A stretch of DNA of 64,000 nucleotides from Bilabrum cf. latius (taxonomy: Eukaryota; Bigyra: Bicosoecida; Bigyra; Bicosoecida): NCBI GenBank assembly GCA_965178125.1, contig OZ237741.1, forward strand, positions 1,054,001-1,118,000, written 5' to 3'. The notes under the pieces are model-generated. The model did not search any database. It had not been told where the DNA came from and saw only the letters and a program-made list of their open reading frames with translations. Of this stretch, positions 38,601-51,100 are shown piece by piece (positions within the stretch are counted from its first letter, which is position 1; every line of letters starts with the position of its first letter). Made by a program: the position numbers and the translations under genes.

Positions 38601-41600
38601 GAGACTTTCTCGCCGAAGAGCCGGAATACGTGCAGGTTTGAGGAACCGATGCACCCAGGTTGCGTTCCGGCGCATGCAAGGAGGCACGACTCATCGTCTC
38701 CGCCTATCATGTCGCTTTGTCTTACGAATGCCTCTGTAGACGAGCACTTCACAAACCTCACGGCTTTCCCAATCCGTACGATGGCGAGTTTTGAGCTATC
38801 TGCGCACAGTGACAGGTCGATTGCTTCGCTACCGGGACGGAGAGGCCCCGGACGCTCGTAGTACGACTCGAAAGAGCCGTCCTGGTCGATCCCCTTGGAC
38901 TCCCACTCGTGCCAGCCGTCCAGCTTGGGCATGGGCTGCCCTGGCAGTGCAGCTGCACGGAGAGCCCCGTAGGGCTAATTCCTCCAGACATCACCCAGCA
39001 GAGGGCTAGAGCGCAATGCCACGTGCTCGCTGGCGAACTCCTGGATCAGCCTTGTCATGTCACTTGATGACGATAGGCCCCCCGGTTCCCGCGGTGCTGG
39101 GACGCACGTGATGGGGTACGCTGTCCTGCGGTACGGCACCTTGTTCTGGCCGCTTACAGTGTAGTGGCGCGACACCAAAATTGCATGGCCCTGATGACTG
39201 CGGTACGTTACTAAGATCGGTCTGGTGGATGCGAGGGATGCAGCTGCCATCGCGCTAGCCTTTTGCTGCTCATCGCCCTTGAGGGTCATTTTGGGCTCGT
39301 CATCAAACACAGCAGACGCTTCATCAAGCACTTCATCGGCAGGAAGCGGCTGCACAGCCTTCTTCTGCCCGGATATTCCAATCACCGGCAACCAATGGGG
39401 CACTGGTGCTGCCTGTGGATCATCACCGATTACCAGAAATCCGCGCCCGAACACCTGGTATGAGGTTGGCGAACCGAACGGTCCTCCAGACTTCGACACG
39501 CCGCCAATGAACCAAATATTCACGGGTCCAGAGGATGGGAACTTGGTTTTCTTGATTGCAGCAATACCACTGCTTTGGTCGACCGGCTTGCATCCGTAAA
39601 AGCGAGGGTCTGACACATTGTGCGAAGACTGCACCCACGAGATCACTGTTTCAGCAGGTACAGAAGGACTGCTCGCAAACACCCGCAAGCTCTTTATCTG
39701 CTAGAACTGGAATTTGCGGCTGTCAGAAGCTCCGGGCTGGACCCCCACGCGCACCCACACCCCAGGCGAAACCGCGAACTCGATAGGGATGTCATCTTCC
39801 GGCCAGCCTGCAATCGGCTTGATGCTGCTGCACACGTGGTGGGGACCCAGATGGAATACAGAATCTGCAGCGTGCGGATACCGCTGCTCACCAGCATGCA
39901 TGTAAGCAGCGGGTGCTTTGATAGCTTTCGAGGGCTTAGGGAAGCGAACCGTTGCCGCTGCCTTGACGGCCATCACGGGCCCCTGCCACTGCTCGTTCTC
40001 GGGCTCCCTCGAGGCTAGTGCCCTGGCGGCTGCATCGACTGCGTCACTATACTGTTGCGGCATAGAATCCGACCGAACGTTCCCAGCAGCACCAGAGAGA
40101 GCAGCGAAGCTTACCGCCACGAGCGGAGAAGTAGTGTTGCTGAAGGAAGTCTTGTGCTCCCTCGGGACTACAGCCGAAGCAGATGACAACTTTGAATTCA
40201 AGCTGGACACCTGGCCTGAAGTAGTGAGCGCCTCCACGTCTGCGGGGCCCCGCAAAGGCGAAGCAAGGCCAACGGCTCGACGACCGTTCGGCTGCAGCCA
40301 GATGCACTTCTACAGCGCCTCTGGGGCAGCGTCCTCGAGCACCCCAGAGAGGGCCAGATCCAGTCTTGCTGGGATCGAGGTCATTCCATTGCGGTGCCAT
40401 AACATTGCACCAACGCCGCTTTTGCGCTGCGTGCCATCCGGTCCTGATCGTTGCAGAGTGAGGTCGCCCGGCATGAGCTGGAGGGTCTGCTTGGTGCGGT
40501 CAGGGGTGCTCGGCAGCGGCAGCCTCCCAGACAGCTCGTGGCTACGGCTCCCGAACCGCGCTAGGTACGTCTCGGAGGCCTCGCTGTCCATACCTCGAAA
40601 TAGCTTCAGCACGTGGGAAGTGCCGATTTCCGTGCCCTCAAGGATCGTTTGCAGGATCGTGTTCCGGTCCTCCTCAGTGGGTTCCTGGCCAGATTTATCG
40701 AGGAAATCGCGCACGTCAGTGGCGGCACGAATGGTGCGAGCTTGCAGCAGGTGGCACTGCCCGGTACTTGTGGCGTACATTCCAGCAGCGAAGGTACGGC
40801 TGGGCAAGTAGGTGTGCTCGAAGCACAGACTCGTCACGTCGCCGTCCCCATCCACAACTAGATCCTGTTGCTCCACGCCATCCATCTAAGACTTGGCAGC
40901 CTAATCTATGGGAAGCATGCTAATGGTACCCTGGCCATCACGACCCTTGCGTGCAACAACCAAGTACCTCTCGTACGAATGCAGCGTCTCTGCATCAGTA
41001 GCAGAGTAGGCCTGCATCTCCATGCTCGAATCAGCGACGAATTCACTGCAGGAAAAAGCCACTCCCTGCATCGCAGCTGGCGCAGGTCCATCGTATGACA
41101 GCTTCTCTACCTCCATAGTAAAAGAAGGGTGCGCCCCCACAGTCTGGCGCGCTGTGGCAGCAAACAGACGGCCGGATTCAGCACCGCCGCAAGCACAGCT
41201 GATTGCCACCCCGGTTTCGAACGGAATGGCTTGCATACCGACGCCAGACAACAACTTGCCATTGCCTTCGTCGAGCTCGCTCTCTAGCACAACCTGCAGG
41301 TTTGATGGCTTCGGGCTACCGTGAGAAGCACTCGCGGTGCTGCCCGCAAGCAGCCTCAGTTTTGTGGTCCCGTCGGCAGACTGCACGAGTGCAAACACCA
41401 GCAGCCCGTCACTCCACGCAGGGCGAATCGGGGCCGCCAGCATGGTGCGGATGCTCGGGCCGTCCACGACCGGCTTGCTTTGGAGTCGAGCGAGAGCTGC
41501 CCTGGCGTGGCCTAGGTCCTGCTGCGTCACCGCTTTCTAGCCGCCTTCCTTGTTCGCACGGTCGGAACCGCCAGATATGAGGTGCTGGATATCCTGCCCT

Positions 41601-44600
41601 GCGATGCTGCACACGTCCACTGAATCCACCAGGACGTACTTGTGCTCCTCCTCGGACACGGCCAGGCGGCAGAGAGTAAACTTGGTTCCAGAACTAGAAA
41701 CATACGATGGCTGGCCCGGTTGATTCCAGGGGCACACGTAGCGCAAGGGCACGCCTCGAAACGGACCGCCAGTGGCCGTGCATAGCTCGCCTGGGATCTC
41801 CGGTGTAGCTCGGTGGCATTCGGACAGCTGGACCAGCTCGGGCCCAGAGCAGTCAAAGTCATCGTCGTCAGGCAGGGCGTACAACGCATCCATGTCTGCA
41901 CCCAGGAGCCCCGTCACCACTGCCCGCACGCCGTCGTCCCCAACGGCAAGCGAGGACCACGCAGTCGGCGGCTTCTTGATGGTGACTGCTAGACCCACGG
42001 ATGCCCAGTTCACCCACTGCCTGTCGTGGGCCGGTGTCTCCATCCACTCTAGGATAGCCAACTGCTGGCTGTCTTGCTCTGCCTAGAGCTTGGACGGGTG
42101 CACCGTGCAGTAGTAGTCACCCGAAGAGCGGCCCATATCAGACAATAGCTTGAAAGTGTACGCGATCGAGCTGGCGGATGCGTCGGAATGGCATTCCTCT
42201 GCAGGAGTACTATCGTGCTGGTCACCGCTGGTTCCTGCTCCAGAAGCAGCAGGGGGAGGTGCTTCTGATCCGCGGCCCTGTGACGCATCCGAAGCACCGC
42301 GCGAGTTGCTAGGCTCGTGCCCCGACGCCAGATGCGACCGATCCACAATGGCCTGTAGAGAGACTAGTTTCTCGCCTTCCGCGGCCAGCACGGCTCCAGG
42401 CGACCCCGCCGCAACGAGCCTCGCGACCTCGACTGGTTCGGAATTGTCTGGGAACGCCACGATGGATCCCTGGCCGCGATCATCCGCAGCAAGGACGGCT
42501 CGCACCGTATCGTGCTCGTGTCTGCTGACCCGGTGGTCTCCCGCGTCGAGCACAGGGACCAGGTGCCGAATTCGAGCAGAGGACTCGAGACTTCCCATCT
42601 CGGCCAGGTCCACTGGGCCGTGAAGGGCAGGTAGGACGGCTTGAGCGGGCACGTTATGGATGGCGGTCCTCCACCTGGGATCGTCCAGCCAGGCAAGGCT
42701 CGTGTTCACGCCATTGATACCAAGGGCGTGGCAGATGGGAAGGAAGCCTGCCTTGAGCCACTCGGAGGGGACGATGGACTAGTCCTCGCAGTCATCAGAG
42801 CTGATGCACTTGGCCCACTCAAGCCCCCTGAGGAAGGCCTTGGCGTGATCCCTGGCCTCTGCCGCATCTGTGAAGAGCAGGATGTTGCAAGCTACGATGA
42901 AGTATCGGGCGGGCTTCGGCTCGGGCAGAACTGAGCTTGCCTGCCTGGAAGCGGGCGGTGCGCTGACGTCACCTGCTCCGGAGCTAGGGCCATCTGAAGC
43001 TTCGTGCTGCACCGGAACTACAAGAGGCACGTAGCCCTGTTTTGCGAGGGCCTGCACCCGGAGCAGCAGCTGCTTGTACTGCATCGCTCTGCGGTGATCT
43101 GCAGGCTCGAAACTGGCGGCGGTGGATGCGGCGGCCGATGCCGCACTCTCCGCAGGTGCAGCAGCAAGTGCATTGCCATCATCGCTTTGACCAGGCGATG
43201 CACTGGACGCGTCTGCGACGTCTCCCGCACCCGCACCTTCCTCCTCCTGCTCCTTCTTCACCCCACTCCCCTTGCTGTCACCCTTAGACTCAGCAGTAGC
43301 TGACGTGCCGTCCAGGTGGGCCTGGATGAGAGCATGGACTCTCAGCACAGGGTCGCGCGCGCTCCACCCGTGATCTGGCACCATAACGTGGTCTTGCGAG
43401 TACTTGCCGATTCTGACAGGGGCTCCCGAGGCCTGCTTTGCGTCGGGTTTCTTGACGAAAAGGTCCGATGGAACCGTCTCAAGCACCTCGTATGCCGTAC
43501 GTTCCGAGGGATCCTTGGATTTCTGCGCTGCCTCCTCGTCTTGGAGGCCCTTGGGCGTCTCTCCAGAGGCCCAATCTAGCTTCAAGCCGGAGAATTTCTT
43601 GCCCTCCACCAGCGCATCCTCCACGGAGGGCTCCAGCTTCTTGCCTCCGTCCCCGTGCAGGCCTGAATCCTGCAGAGCCGCTTGCCTCTCCAGCTCCGTG
43701 GCGCCCTCCTCCGCCTTTCGAAGGGCTGTCCAGCGACGGATCTCGTTGCCGTTCGCAGACATGAGGTAGAGCCACTGCATCAGGCGAGCTTGCTCGTGAA
43801 GCAGAGGAGGCTCCGCACCCCGGGGCGAGTCGTCATCGGGCCGCTGTTGCTCACCCTGGTCTCCGCCCGCTGCCGCAGCGGCGGAGGCCGATTCTCCTCG
43901 ATACATGAGCGCTGAGATGGCCTTAAAAGCGAGCGCGAATTTCCACTCGTCACTCGGGTGCGAGGCCAGCCACATTCGCGAAGCAAGTGCTCGGAGGGCA
44001 GCGCTCTGCGTGAAGCCCTTGTGCGGGGCTTGGTCAGCGTTGCAAGGAGGCAATGGTGCCCGTAGCAAAGCCGGGCGAGCCGTCAAATCATGCCAGTTCT
44101 TGAAAATTCCAGCGTCTGTGCCGGAATGCAGTTCTTGGGTGAGCACGCTGTGCAGATCGGCTGCGAGCTCGTCGTCGATCAGGAGAGCCCCCACGGGCCG
44201 GCGGATCTCTTCGCCGGGAACACCAGCTGTTCTTGAGGCGGCCTCCTTTGATGCCTTGATCTGGTCGAGTCTCTCCAGCAAGTGAGCGTCATCCAAGGCT
44301 TTGCTCGTCCGCTCGGAGAGCTTCCCAGCACGCTGCAACAAAGATATCGCTTCGTGCAGAAGGGCTCCCTCAGCGGGTGTCAACTGCAGTGGATAAAGAG
44401 ATTATGTGCGATAGGTAGTTGATGCATCACACATTATTAACCCGAAAAGAACACCGTGATCGCAGCCGCAGCCAGGCACGAGGATCGCCCCTCAATGGCA
44501 TCTTTCGTCTCCTCGATAGCGACTCACGAGCAAATGCGCCTCTGCAGCTTTTGTGTCATCGCGCTAGGCAGCAGCACTTCCTTCAGTGCGCATGATATCT

Positions 44601-45066
44601 CTAGCCTGCAAGATTCAACAGGAGTTCAAGTTTGGAGAGCACATACCGGCTCACTGCCAGAGCTGTACCAATCGGGCAAGCAGGCGAGCAAACTGCGTGG
44701 TAGACAATTCATCAGAATTCTTACATCCACTAAAGACCCGCCTTGTTGGCAGACATGTATCGTACGAAGCACAGCGTTGAAATTTGAAATCAAACTGTCG
44801 TGAGTGGCAGCAAGATTCCCCAATTGGGGCGCACCAGCAGCCGGGACTACCGAGTCATAGGCTAGACATCCAGTCACACCATTCAAGGCGGTGCACTATA
44901 CACCAGCAGACGAAGCTTGAGCAATTAGCGTGCGTGCATGCCGCGATTCTCCAAGCGATCCAACCTGGCACATTGACAGTACAGTATCGAGAGATACTCC
45001 CGCGCCCGGCTTATTGAGCAGTCCATCATCAAGACCAGTCGAAATTGCATCAACGAGCCGAAGCAT
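23664..45066 (-). CDS. Giant BIRC6-like E2 ubiquitin-conjugating protein, about 7000 residues
   Basis: Three exons: 45066-44647, 44383-24621 (19.8 kb, one frame) and 24483-23664. They add to 21003 bp, exactly 7001 codons ending in UGA. The GT-AG introns are 263 and 137 bp. Only UAG interrupts the frame (more than 30). The C-terminal UBC domain spans about residues 6650-6840. It has VRYDKRRPYVMRAFI, EDTPYDSAALVFDI, LNP-N (joined across the intron), LYANGKVCLSLLGTWSG with catalytic Cys about 6736, then LVSIQGLILVPEPAFNEP and RGTPSG, then the GFEDVIKAHF tail. This pattern is that of BIRC6/BRUCE rather than of ordinary small E2s. A UBA-like stretch (LDENDGDMEKAANWLL) ends the protein. I saw no BIR zinc motif. 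Most of the rest is alpha-solenoid-like or beta-rich with no family I recognise. BIRC6 is about 4850 residues in humans. GTACGT at 23671 could be a donor for a further exon, but no convincing continuation exists. Confidence 0.85.
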
Positions 45067-45197
45067 TGCTCCAGACTCTGCCTAAGTTGCCCCCGTTCTT
45101 GCGAGGTGTTCAAGCCGGGAAGAGACGCGACTGCATGTGATGATCGTGGTACCAGCGGGGCAGCGTTGCCAGCACAACAGTTTTCATTATATTCAAG
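45067..45197. promoter_or_regulatory. 131-bp bidirectional promoter between BIRC6-like and Nma111-like genes
   Basis: The start codons of the two largest genes of the window are only 131 bp apart in divergent orientation. TTTTCATTATATTCAAG directly precedes the ATG at 45198 and is the only AT-rich patch. Shared regulation is plausible but not shown. Confidence 0.45.
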
Positions 45198-48100
45198 ATG
45201 CCCAGACGTAAGGGTAATAAATCTAGCAAAGCCCAGAAGGGGGCGGGCAGGGGCTAGGGGCAGCCAAAGGTCGCTCTGGATGCCAAGCCAGAAGCGACGG
45301 CCGTAGATGACCTGATTTCCTTCGATTCTGGCGAATCACCGGCCTATGAGGACGATTAGATGCCCTCTAAAGAAGAATTTGAAGCGCTGCTTGCCTCAAA
45401 TCCGGATGTTCTGCAACAAATGATCGCGGATGGCCTCATTGTTGAGGATGATCGCGACGAGATGGGCCCAACTGGCGCGGTGAACGACCAAGACGCCTCG
45501 GTGGACGCCCTCCCGCGGCAGGGCTCGAGCGGGATCATTCCAGGATAGCCATTGACGCTCCCAGAGGGGATGGGTAGCCCAGGAGGTCTGGCTAGAAGCG
45601 ACAGACGCCGTCCAGGCAGAGGCGGCCAAGGCGGATCCGCGGGTGGTATCCCGCAGATGCTGCGAATGCCATCAAACGACGAAGTCCACGAGACACTCGC
45701 AGATGAAGATGAGAGATGGACGCAAACTCTTAAGCGTGCTATTCCCAGCGTTGTGGTGATCCAGACGCACTCGCTCAACAACTTGGAAGGCGAATCAAGC
45801 GCAAGTCAGTCGACAGGAACCGGGTAAGCTTGCATTAAGACGCCAAGTCCTGCTGGAGGACTCCTGCTCAACTTTTCCATATTTCACGAATCCGTACCTG
45901 ATGTCGTTACTATTCGCCCATCTTGCAGGTTTGTTGTCGACTCTCGGCTGGGGCTCGTGCTGACCAATCGGCATGTGGCCTCGATCGGCCCAGCGACGCT
46001 CACCGTGACCTTTCAGTCGAACGAGGACGCCGAGGCAAGGCTCGTATACGTGGACCCCTTGCACGACTTTGCCTTTTTGCAGGCCGACCTCACCCACCTC
46101 TCCCGGGAGACGCTCCCACTCCGGGCCATCCGTCTGAACCCGGTGGGGGCGAGGGTTGGCACGGAGGTGCGGGTGATCGGCAACGATGACGCAGAGAAGC
46201 TCTCGATCCTCAGGGGAACGCTCTCCAGGGTGGACCGGGCGGCGCCCGAGTACGCCCCGTTTGGGTTTGTCGATCACCTGACGCACTACCTGCTGGCTGC
46301 CTCTGCCACGAGCGGGGGCAGCAGCGGCAGCCCGGTCCTGAACGTGTACGGCGAGGCAGTGGGTCTGAACGCGGGAGGGTCCACGAGGAGCTCGAACGCC
46401 ATGTACCTGCCGCTCTACCGCGTGGCTCGCGCCCTGGCCGTCCTGCAGCAGGGCAACCTGCCACGCAGAGGGTACGCCGGCGCTCAAGTGCACCACGTCC
46501 AGATGCACGAGTGCACCCAGCTCGGAGTGCCGCGCAAGGTGATGAAGTGGCTCACGGAGCACGGCAGGGGAAGGTATGGCATCGATCCGGGGGCGCCCGT
46601 AGGAACCAGCGACGGCGGCAGTGCGCTTGGCGGTGCTGGTGACCCGCGCGGGCACTCTCCCTGGGGATCAGCGGAACCAGGCGAGACGGGGGTCGCTGCC
46701 GACCTCGTCGCGCGCAAGCGGTCCATGGACGGTCTCAGCGCGCCCCCCGGCGTGAAAGACGCAAAGACCAGCACCGCGGTGAGCGGCATGCTCACCGTGC
46801 ACCAGCTGCTGCCGGGTGCTCCTGCCAGAGGGGATCCCTTGGGCGCTCTCAGGAACGAGCCAGGCATGCGTGCCCTGGGTCCCGACAGCGGGTGGGGGGC
46901 TCCGGAGGCGGGGATCCTCGGCGAGGTGGAGGGACAGGCCGGCAGTGGTGCTGCCGCCGCTGCCGGCGACGAGGGCGCTGGTGACGACGGGGAAGACACG
47001 GGCGGTGCAGGGTCGGGCGAGTCCGACGCCAGGCTTCGGGTGGGTGATGTCCTCCTGTCTATCAATGGGAGGCCGCTCGTAAGCTTCCTACCGCTCGAGG
47101 AGGAGTGCGACGCAGCGATGGAGCGGCTGCAGGTGCCGCCCCCCACGAGTGTTGCGCAGCCGCGCGACGAGGACTGCGACAGCGACGACCAATCCGAGGA
47201 CGAAGATGGCGATGGGCACAGCCGGCCAGATGGCAGTGGCGCCAAGGGTGAAAGCGCCGAGCCTGACGGTGCTATCGCTCGAAGCCTGAACGCGGAAGAG
47301 GCTGCTCTGGGTGGCGATCACGAAGCGACGGAAATGGGCGCATCGTGCAGCGCCGCCGGCGCCGCTGCCACCGCCTGGAGCGCCAAAGACGCCCAGCGGG
47401 CGGCAGCAGAAACCACCACCGCCGAGATGGAGAGGCTGGCTCAGCTTGCATCGCAGCGGGAGGGAGACGCCATCGGAGCTTTGCTGGACTCACTGCCAGC
47501 GTGCTGCGAAGCCGGCGAAGACGGCCCCCCGCCCGGTGTCGTGGTACTAGACGTGCTGCGAGGCACCAGCAGAGCTCTCCGGCTGGCTGTCCCAGTCATG
47601 GACGCGCACTCGTTGATTCCTCGCAGAGCGCTGCAGATCGGGGAGTGCCTCGTGCATGAGCTAAGCCTGTTCCAGAGGCTCTTTTTGCAGCTGCCCGTCG
47701 GATCGCTGTGCATCGCGGCCAACGGGACCGTCTTCCACGAGATCTCGGACGAGGTGCCCGGCACCGCCAAGTTCCTACGGAGGATCAACGGAAAGTACGT
47801 GCGCTGTCTTGGCGATGTGGCTGCAGCCCTCGCCGAGGTTGGGGACGGACAGCCGTTTCTGTACGACGTCACGCACGCGCAGGTGCCTGCCATCGAGTCG
47901 CACCCCCTGAAGAGTGTTCTGCATTGGAGCCTCGGAATCGCTAGGGTGCTCTCAAGGGACCCCGCCGCCTCCATTACGGAGGCCCATCGCGCAGCCAAGG
48001 CGTGGTCCTCGTTCCTGGATCGCATGGAGTAGATGGACCGGGGCAGTGGGCAGCTGGCCAGTCCGGGGCTTGGTGTGGGCGTGCCACATGGCGGAGTGCC

Positions 48101-51100
48101 AGGTGCCCCTGCGATCACGTTCCGGTCGGCCTGGACGCAGTCGCCGCTGCCAGAGCCGAGCACCGTGGGTGCAAGCGCTGGCGATGACGACGATTCCGAC
48201 TACGATGCCGTGCAACAGGCGCGTGATCGGCTGGCACGCGAGCTTCGGTCCACTCTGGCGCCGCTCACAGCCGGTGAGAGCGCGGCGGGTCACCAGGCCG
48301 CCATCAGTGCGGGCCTCACCGCAGCGCACGCTGGCAAGTGGGTCAAGAAGGCTGCGAGCGGGTCCATCATCAGGAGCAAGTCATCGTCCACCGCAAAAGC
48401 CGAGACCCAGCGGAAGTCGGCGCTGGACGAGCAGACGGATGCAGCCAACGCCGCCATGCGCCGCCGCCTGGCGTATGCCCGAAAGAAGGCACCCCGGAGC
48501 CTGGGCAAGGCGCTTGCAAAGTCGCTGCACCCAACCCTGCGTCCGCATGCTCTGCTCAAGAAGTCCGAGCTCCTCGACAGGGACGCCGCCCTTCGCAGCC
48601 AGGAGGCGCAGGCGAAGCTGGCTGCCAGTCGGGCGGAGGCAAAGAACGTTGGGGATGACGAGGACGAGGACGATGCGGGAGGTCCCCAGGACGATGCCGA
48701 GGAGCTTGGGGCTGAACTCGAGGCGATGCTCGAAGAGGAAGAGGAGGATGGGGAAGAAGGTAGCGGCGGTGGTGCTGGGAGCGGTGCGACCAAATCGGGT
48801 GGTGCCGGTGGCAAGTCCGGCGGCCGCAAGTCAGCTTCGTCCAAGCCGCCGCTGCCCTGGCAGGCCTCTGTCGCCCTCCGCAGCCTGGTTGTGGTGGAAA
48901 CGCGCATCGTGGCGCCAATCGAGGGCACGTCCTCCGCATCCAGCAGCGGCAGCGACCTCGCATCAATGCTTGGTATGGGCCCGAGCGGGATCGACATGGT
49001 GACCAAGGGGACGGGCATCGTCGTGTCGCGGGAGCTGGGCCTCGTGCTCGTCTCGAGGGCACTGTGCCCGGTGCTGCTGTGCTCCTGCTCCATCCGCATG
49101 CACACCACCCGCATCCCGGCGAGGCCGGTGTTTTTGTCACCCACGGCTGGGTTCGCGCTCCTTCAGTTCGATACCGGTGCTCTCCGGTGGAAAGAGCGAG
49201 GCCTGTGCCTGCCTCCCAACCCGTCGCTTCCCGCTTTGGCGAGGAGGGATGGGTCCACCACCTCGCAGCCGGGCGACGGTTTCGGCCCCGCATCTAACCG
49301 CAAGCGCCGCCACGCCGCCATAGGCAAGGCTCGGGGCGGCAGCGAGGGTGCTGAGGAGGACGGCGTCGACGATGAACTCATGCTGAGGCCGAGATGGGCT
49401 GCTCCAGACGACCAGACCGCCGCGTTTGTGGCCTTTCTCGAGGCGGATGACAAGGGCAGGGTGTCGAGGGCAGCGCCCGTCACGCTGGAAGTGTCCGGCA
49501 CGGGCGGGGTGCTGGACTCTTTGTACGAGAAGGCCGCGGTCACGGGCGTGACTGCCTCCGCTGGCCTCGTGCGATGTGCTCCCACCGCTCGGGCTTCCGC
49601 TTCCTGGACGAACGGGTCCAGCTTCGCGGCGCTGGTGAACGCGCGCGCTGAGCTTGTGGGCGTCATGTCCGCAAGCGTGGTGCCGGCGTGCATGTTTGCC
49701 GAAACGATCCGGCAGGTGTGCGAGCGCATGGTGCACGGGTCCAAGGCACCACTGAGCCTGGGGCGATTGCCAGTCACGCTGGAGAGCATCGGGTTCGGGC
49801 CGGCGGGCGAGAACTACGGGCTGCCTCAGGACATGGTGGACCGCTGCTCCAAGGACGGTGCGCGGGGGTGGTCGATCTCCCGCGTGTCGAGGGTCGAGAC
49901 ACCCCCGTCTGCAGCTGCGGCTGCCGCCTCACAGTACGCCGTGCCCAAGTCGATCGAGTCTTTGCCGCGCGTGTCTGAGGGAGACTTCATCCTCTCGCTG
50001 CTGCCAACCGAAGAGGACGAGGCCATGAGGAAGCAGCACCGAGCCGCCGTGCAGGCAGCCATCGAAGGCGCCCGCGGTGTCGGCAAGCTGGCCTGGTTGA
50101 AGACGGAGCGGTCGGCCATGACTGCCGTCCTGGCCGCCTTTGCAGCGCCATTCCAGTTCGTCTGGTCGGTCGCTGGGGTCGCTGCCCAAGACGTCCCAGC
50201 TGCCGCGCTCTACGGTGGACACGCAGTGGGTAGCGCTATCGGTTTGGCGGGTGCTTCGGTCGGGGGTAGTGCGAAGCGGTAGAGAGGGGCGCTGCAGGAG
50301 GCGCTCTGGAGGGTCGCTGCGCGCCCAGGGTCACCCCTTTAGTGGCTCTCGCCCTTCTCGTCAGCCGACAGGATGCTTGCGGGCATGTCAGCATCGTCGG
50401 ACGAGCGCATGGCGCTGCGGGCGTACATGGAGCTGCGGTGGCAAGACGAGATGCGGCTCTTCCGGGAGCACGCCGTCGGCTCGACCGGGACCCTTCCGGT
50501 GGGCATGGAAGGCGTGCGCGCCATCGTGGAACGGAGGGGCGGTCTGGCTCCTCTGCCCGGCCCGATGCGGGCGCCTGGTGCACCACCTGCCCGGGGTCCT
50601 GCCGCCGTGCTGCTGGCCGACCAGGGAGAAAGGGTGGACGAGCCGTTGAGCCTGGCGGTGCGTGCCCAGCACAGGTCTGCTCTCCGTGCCGTGGTGTGGC
50701 GCGCGGGCGAGGCTCTCGAGGTCGCGGTGCCGTGTGTGGACGTGTTCGGGCGGTCAGGGCGCGGCGCTGGCGCGCGCGAGGTGCTGTGCTGGTGCGGGAT
50801 GTACTTCCACCGCGTCGACCCTGCGCTGCTGCAGCGCGCACAGCTGCCCAAGCTGGAGCTCGACACGCCTGCGGAGCGGGAGGAGGTCAGGGCCTGGCTG
50901 GGGCTCGAGCATCCCGCCCAGGACGGGGAGGCTGCCGCGGGCCCATCAAGTCGGGAACCAACGCACGGTGTGATGGTCTCGTACGTCGACGCGGGCGCTC
51001 CCGGACAGGAGGTGCTCGCCACCGATGCGGCCAACTTCGTGTCCAGGGTGGCAGGCCGCCCCGTGCCAACGATGCGGGCGCTACGGGCCGTGGTGGCGCA

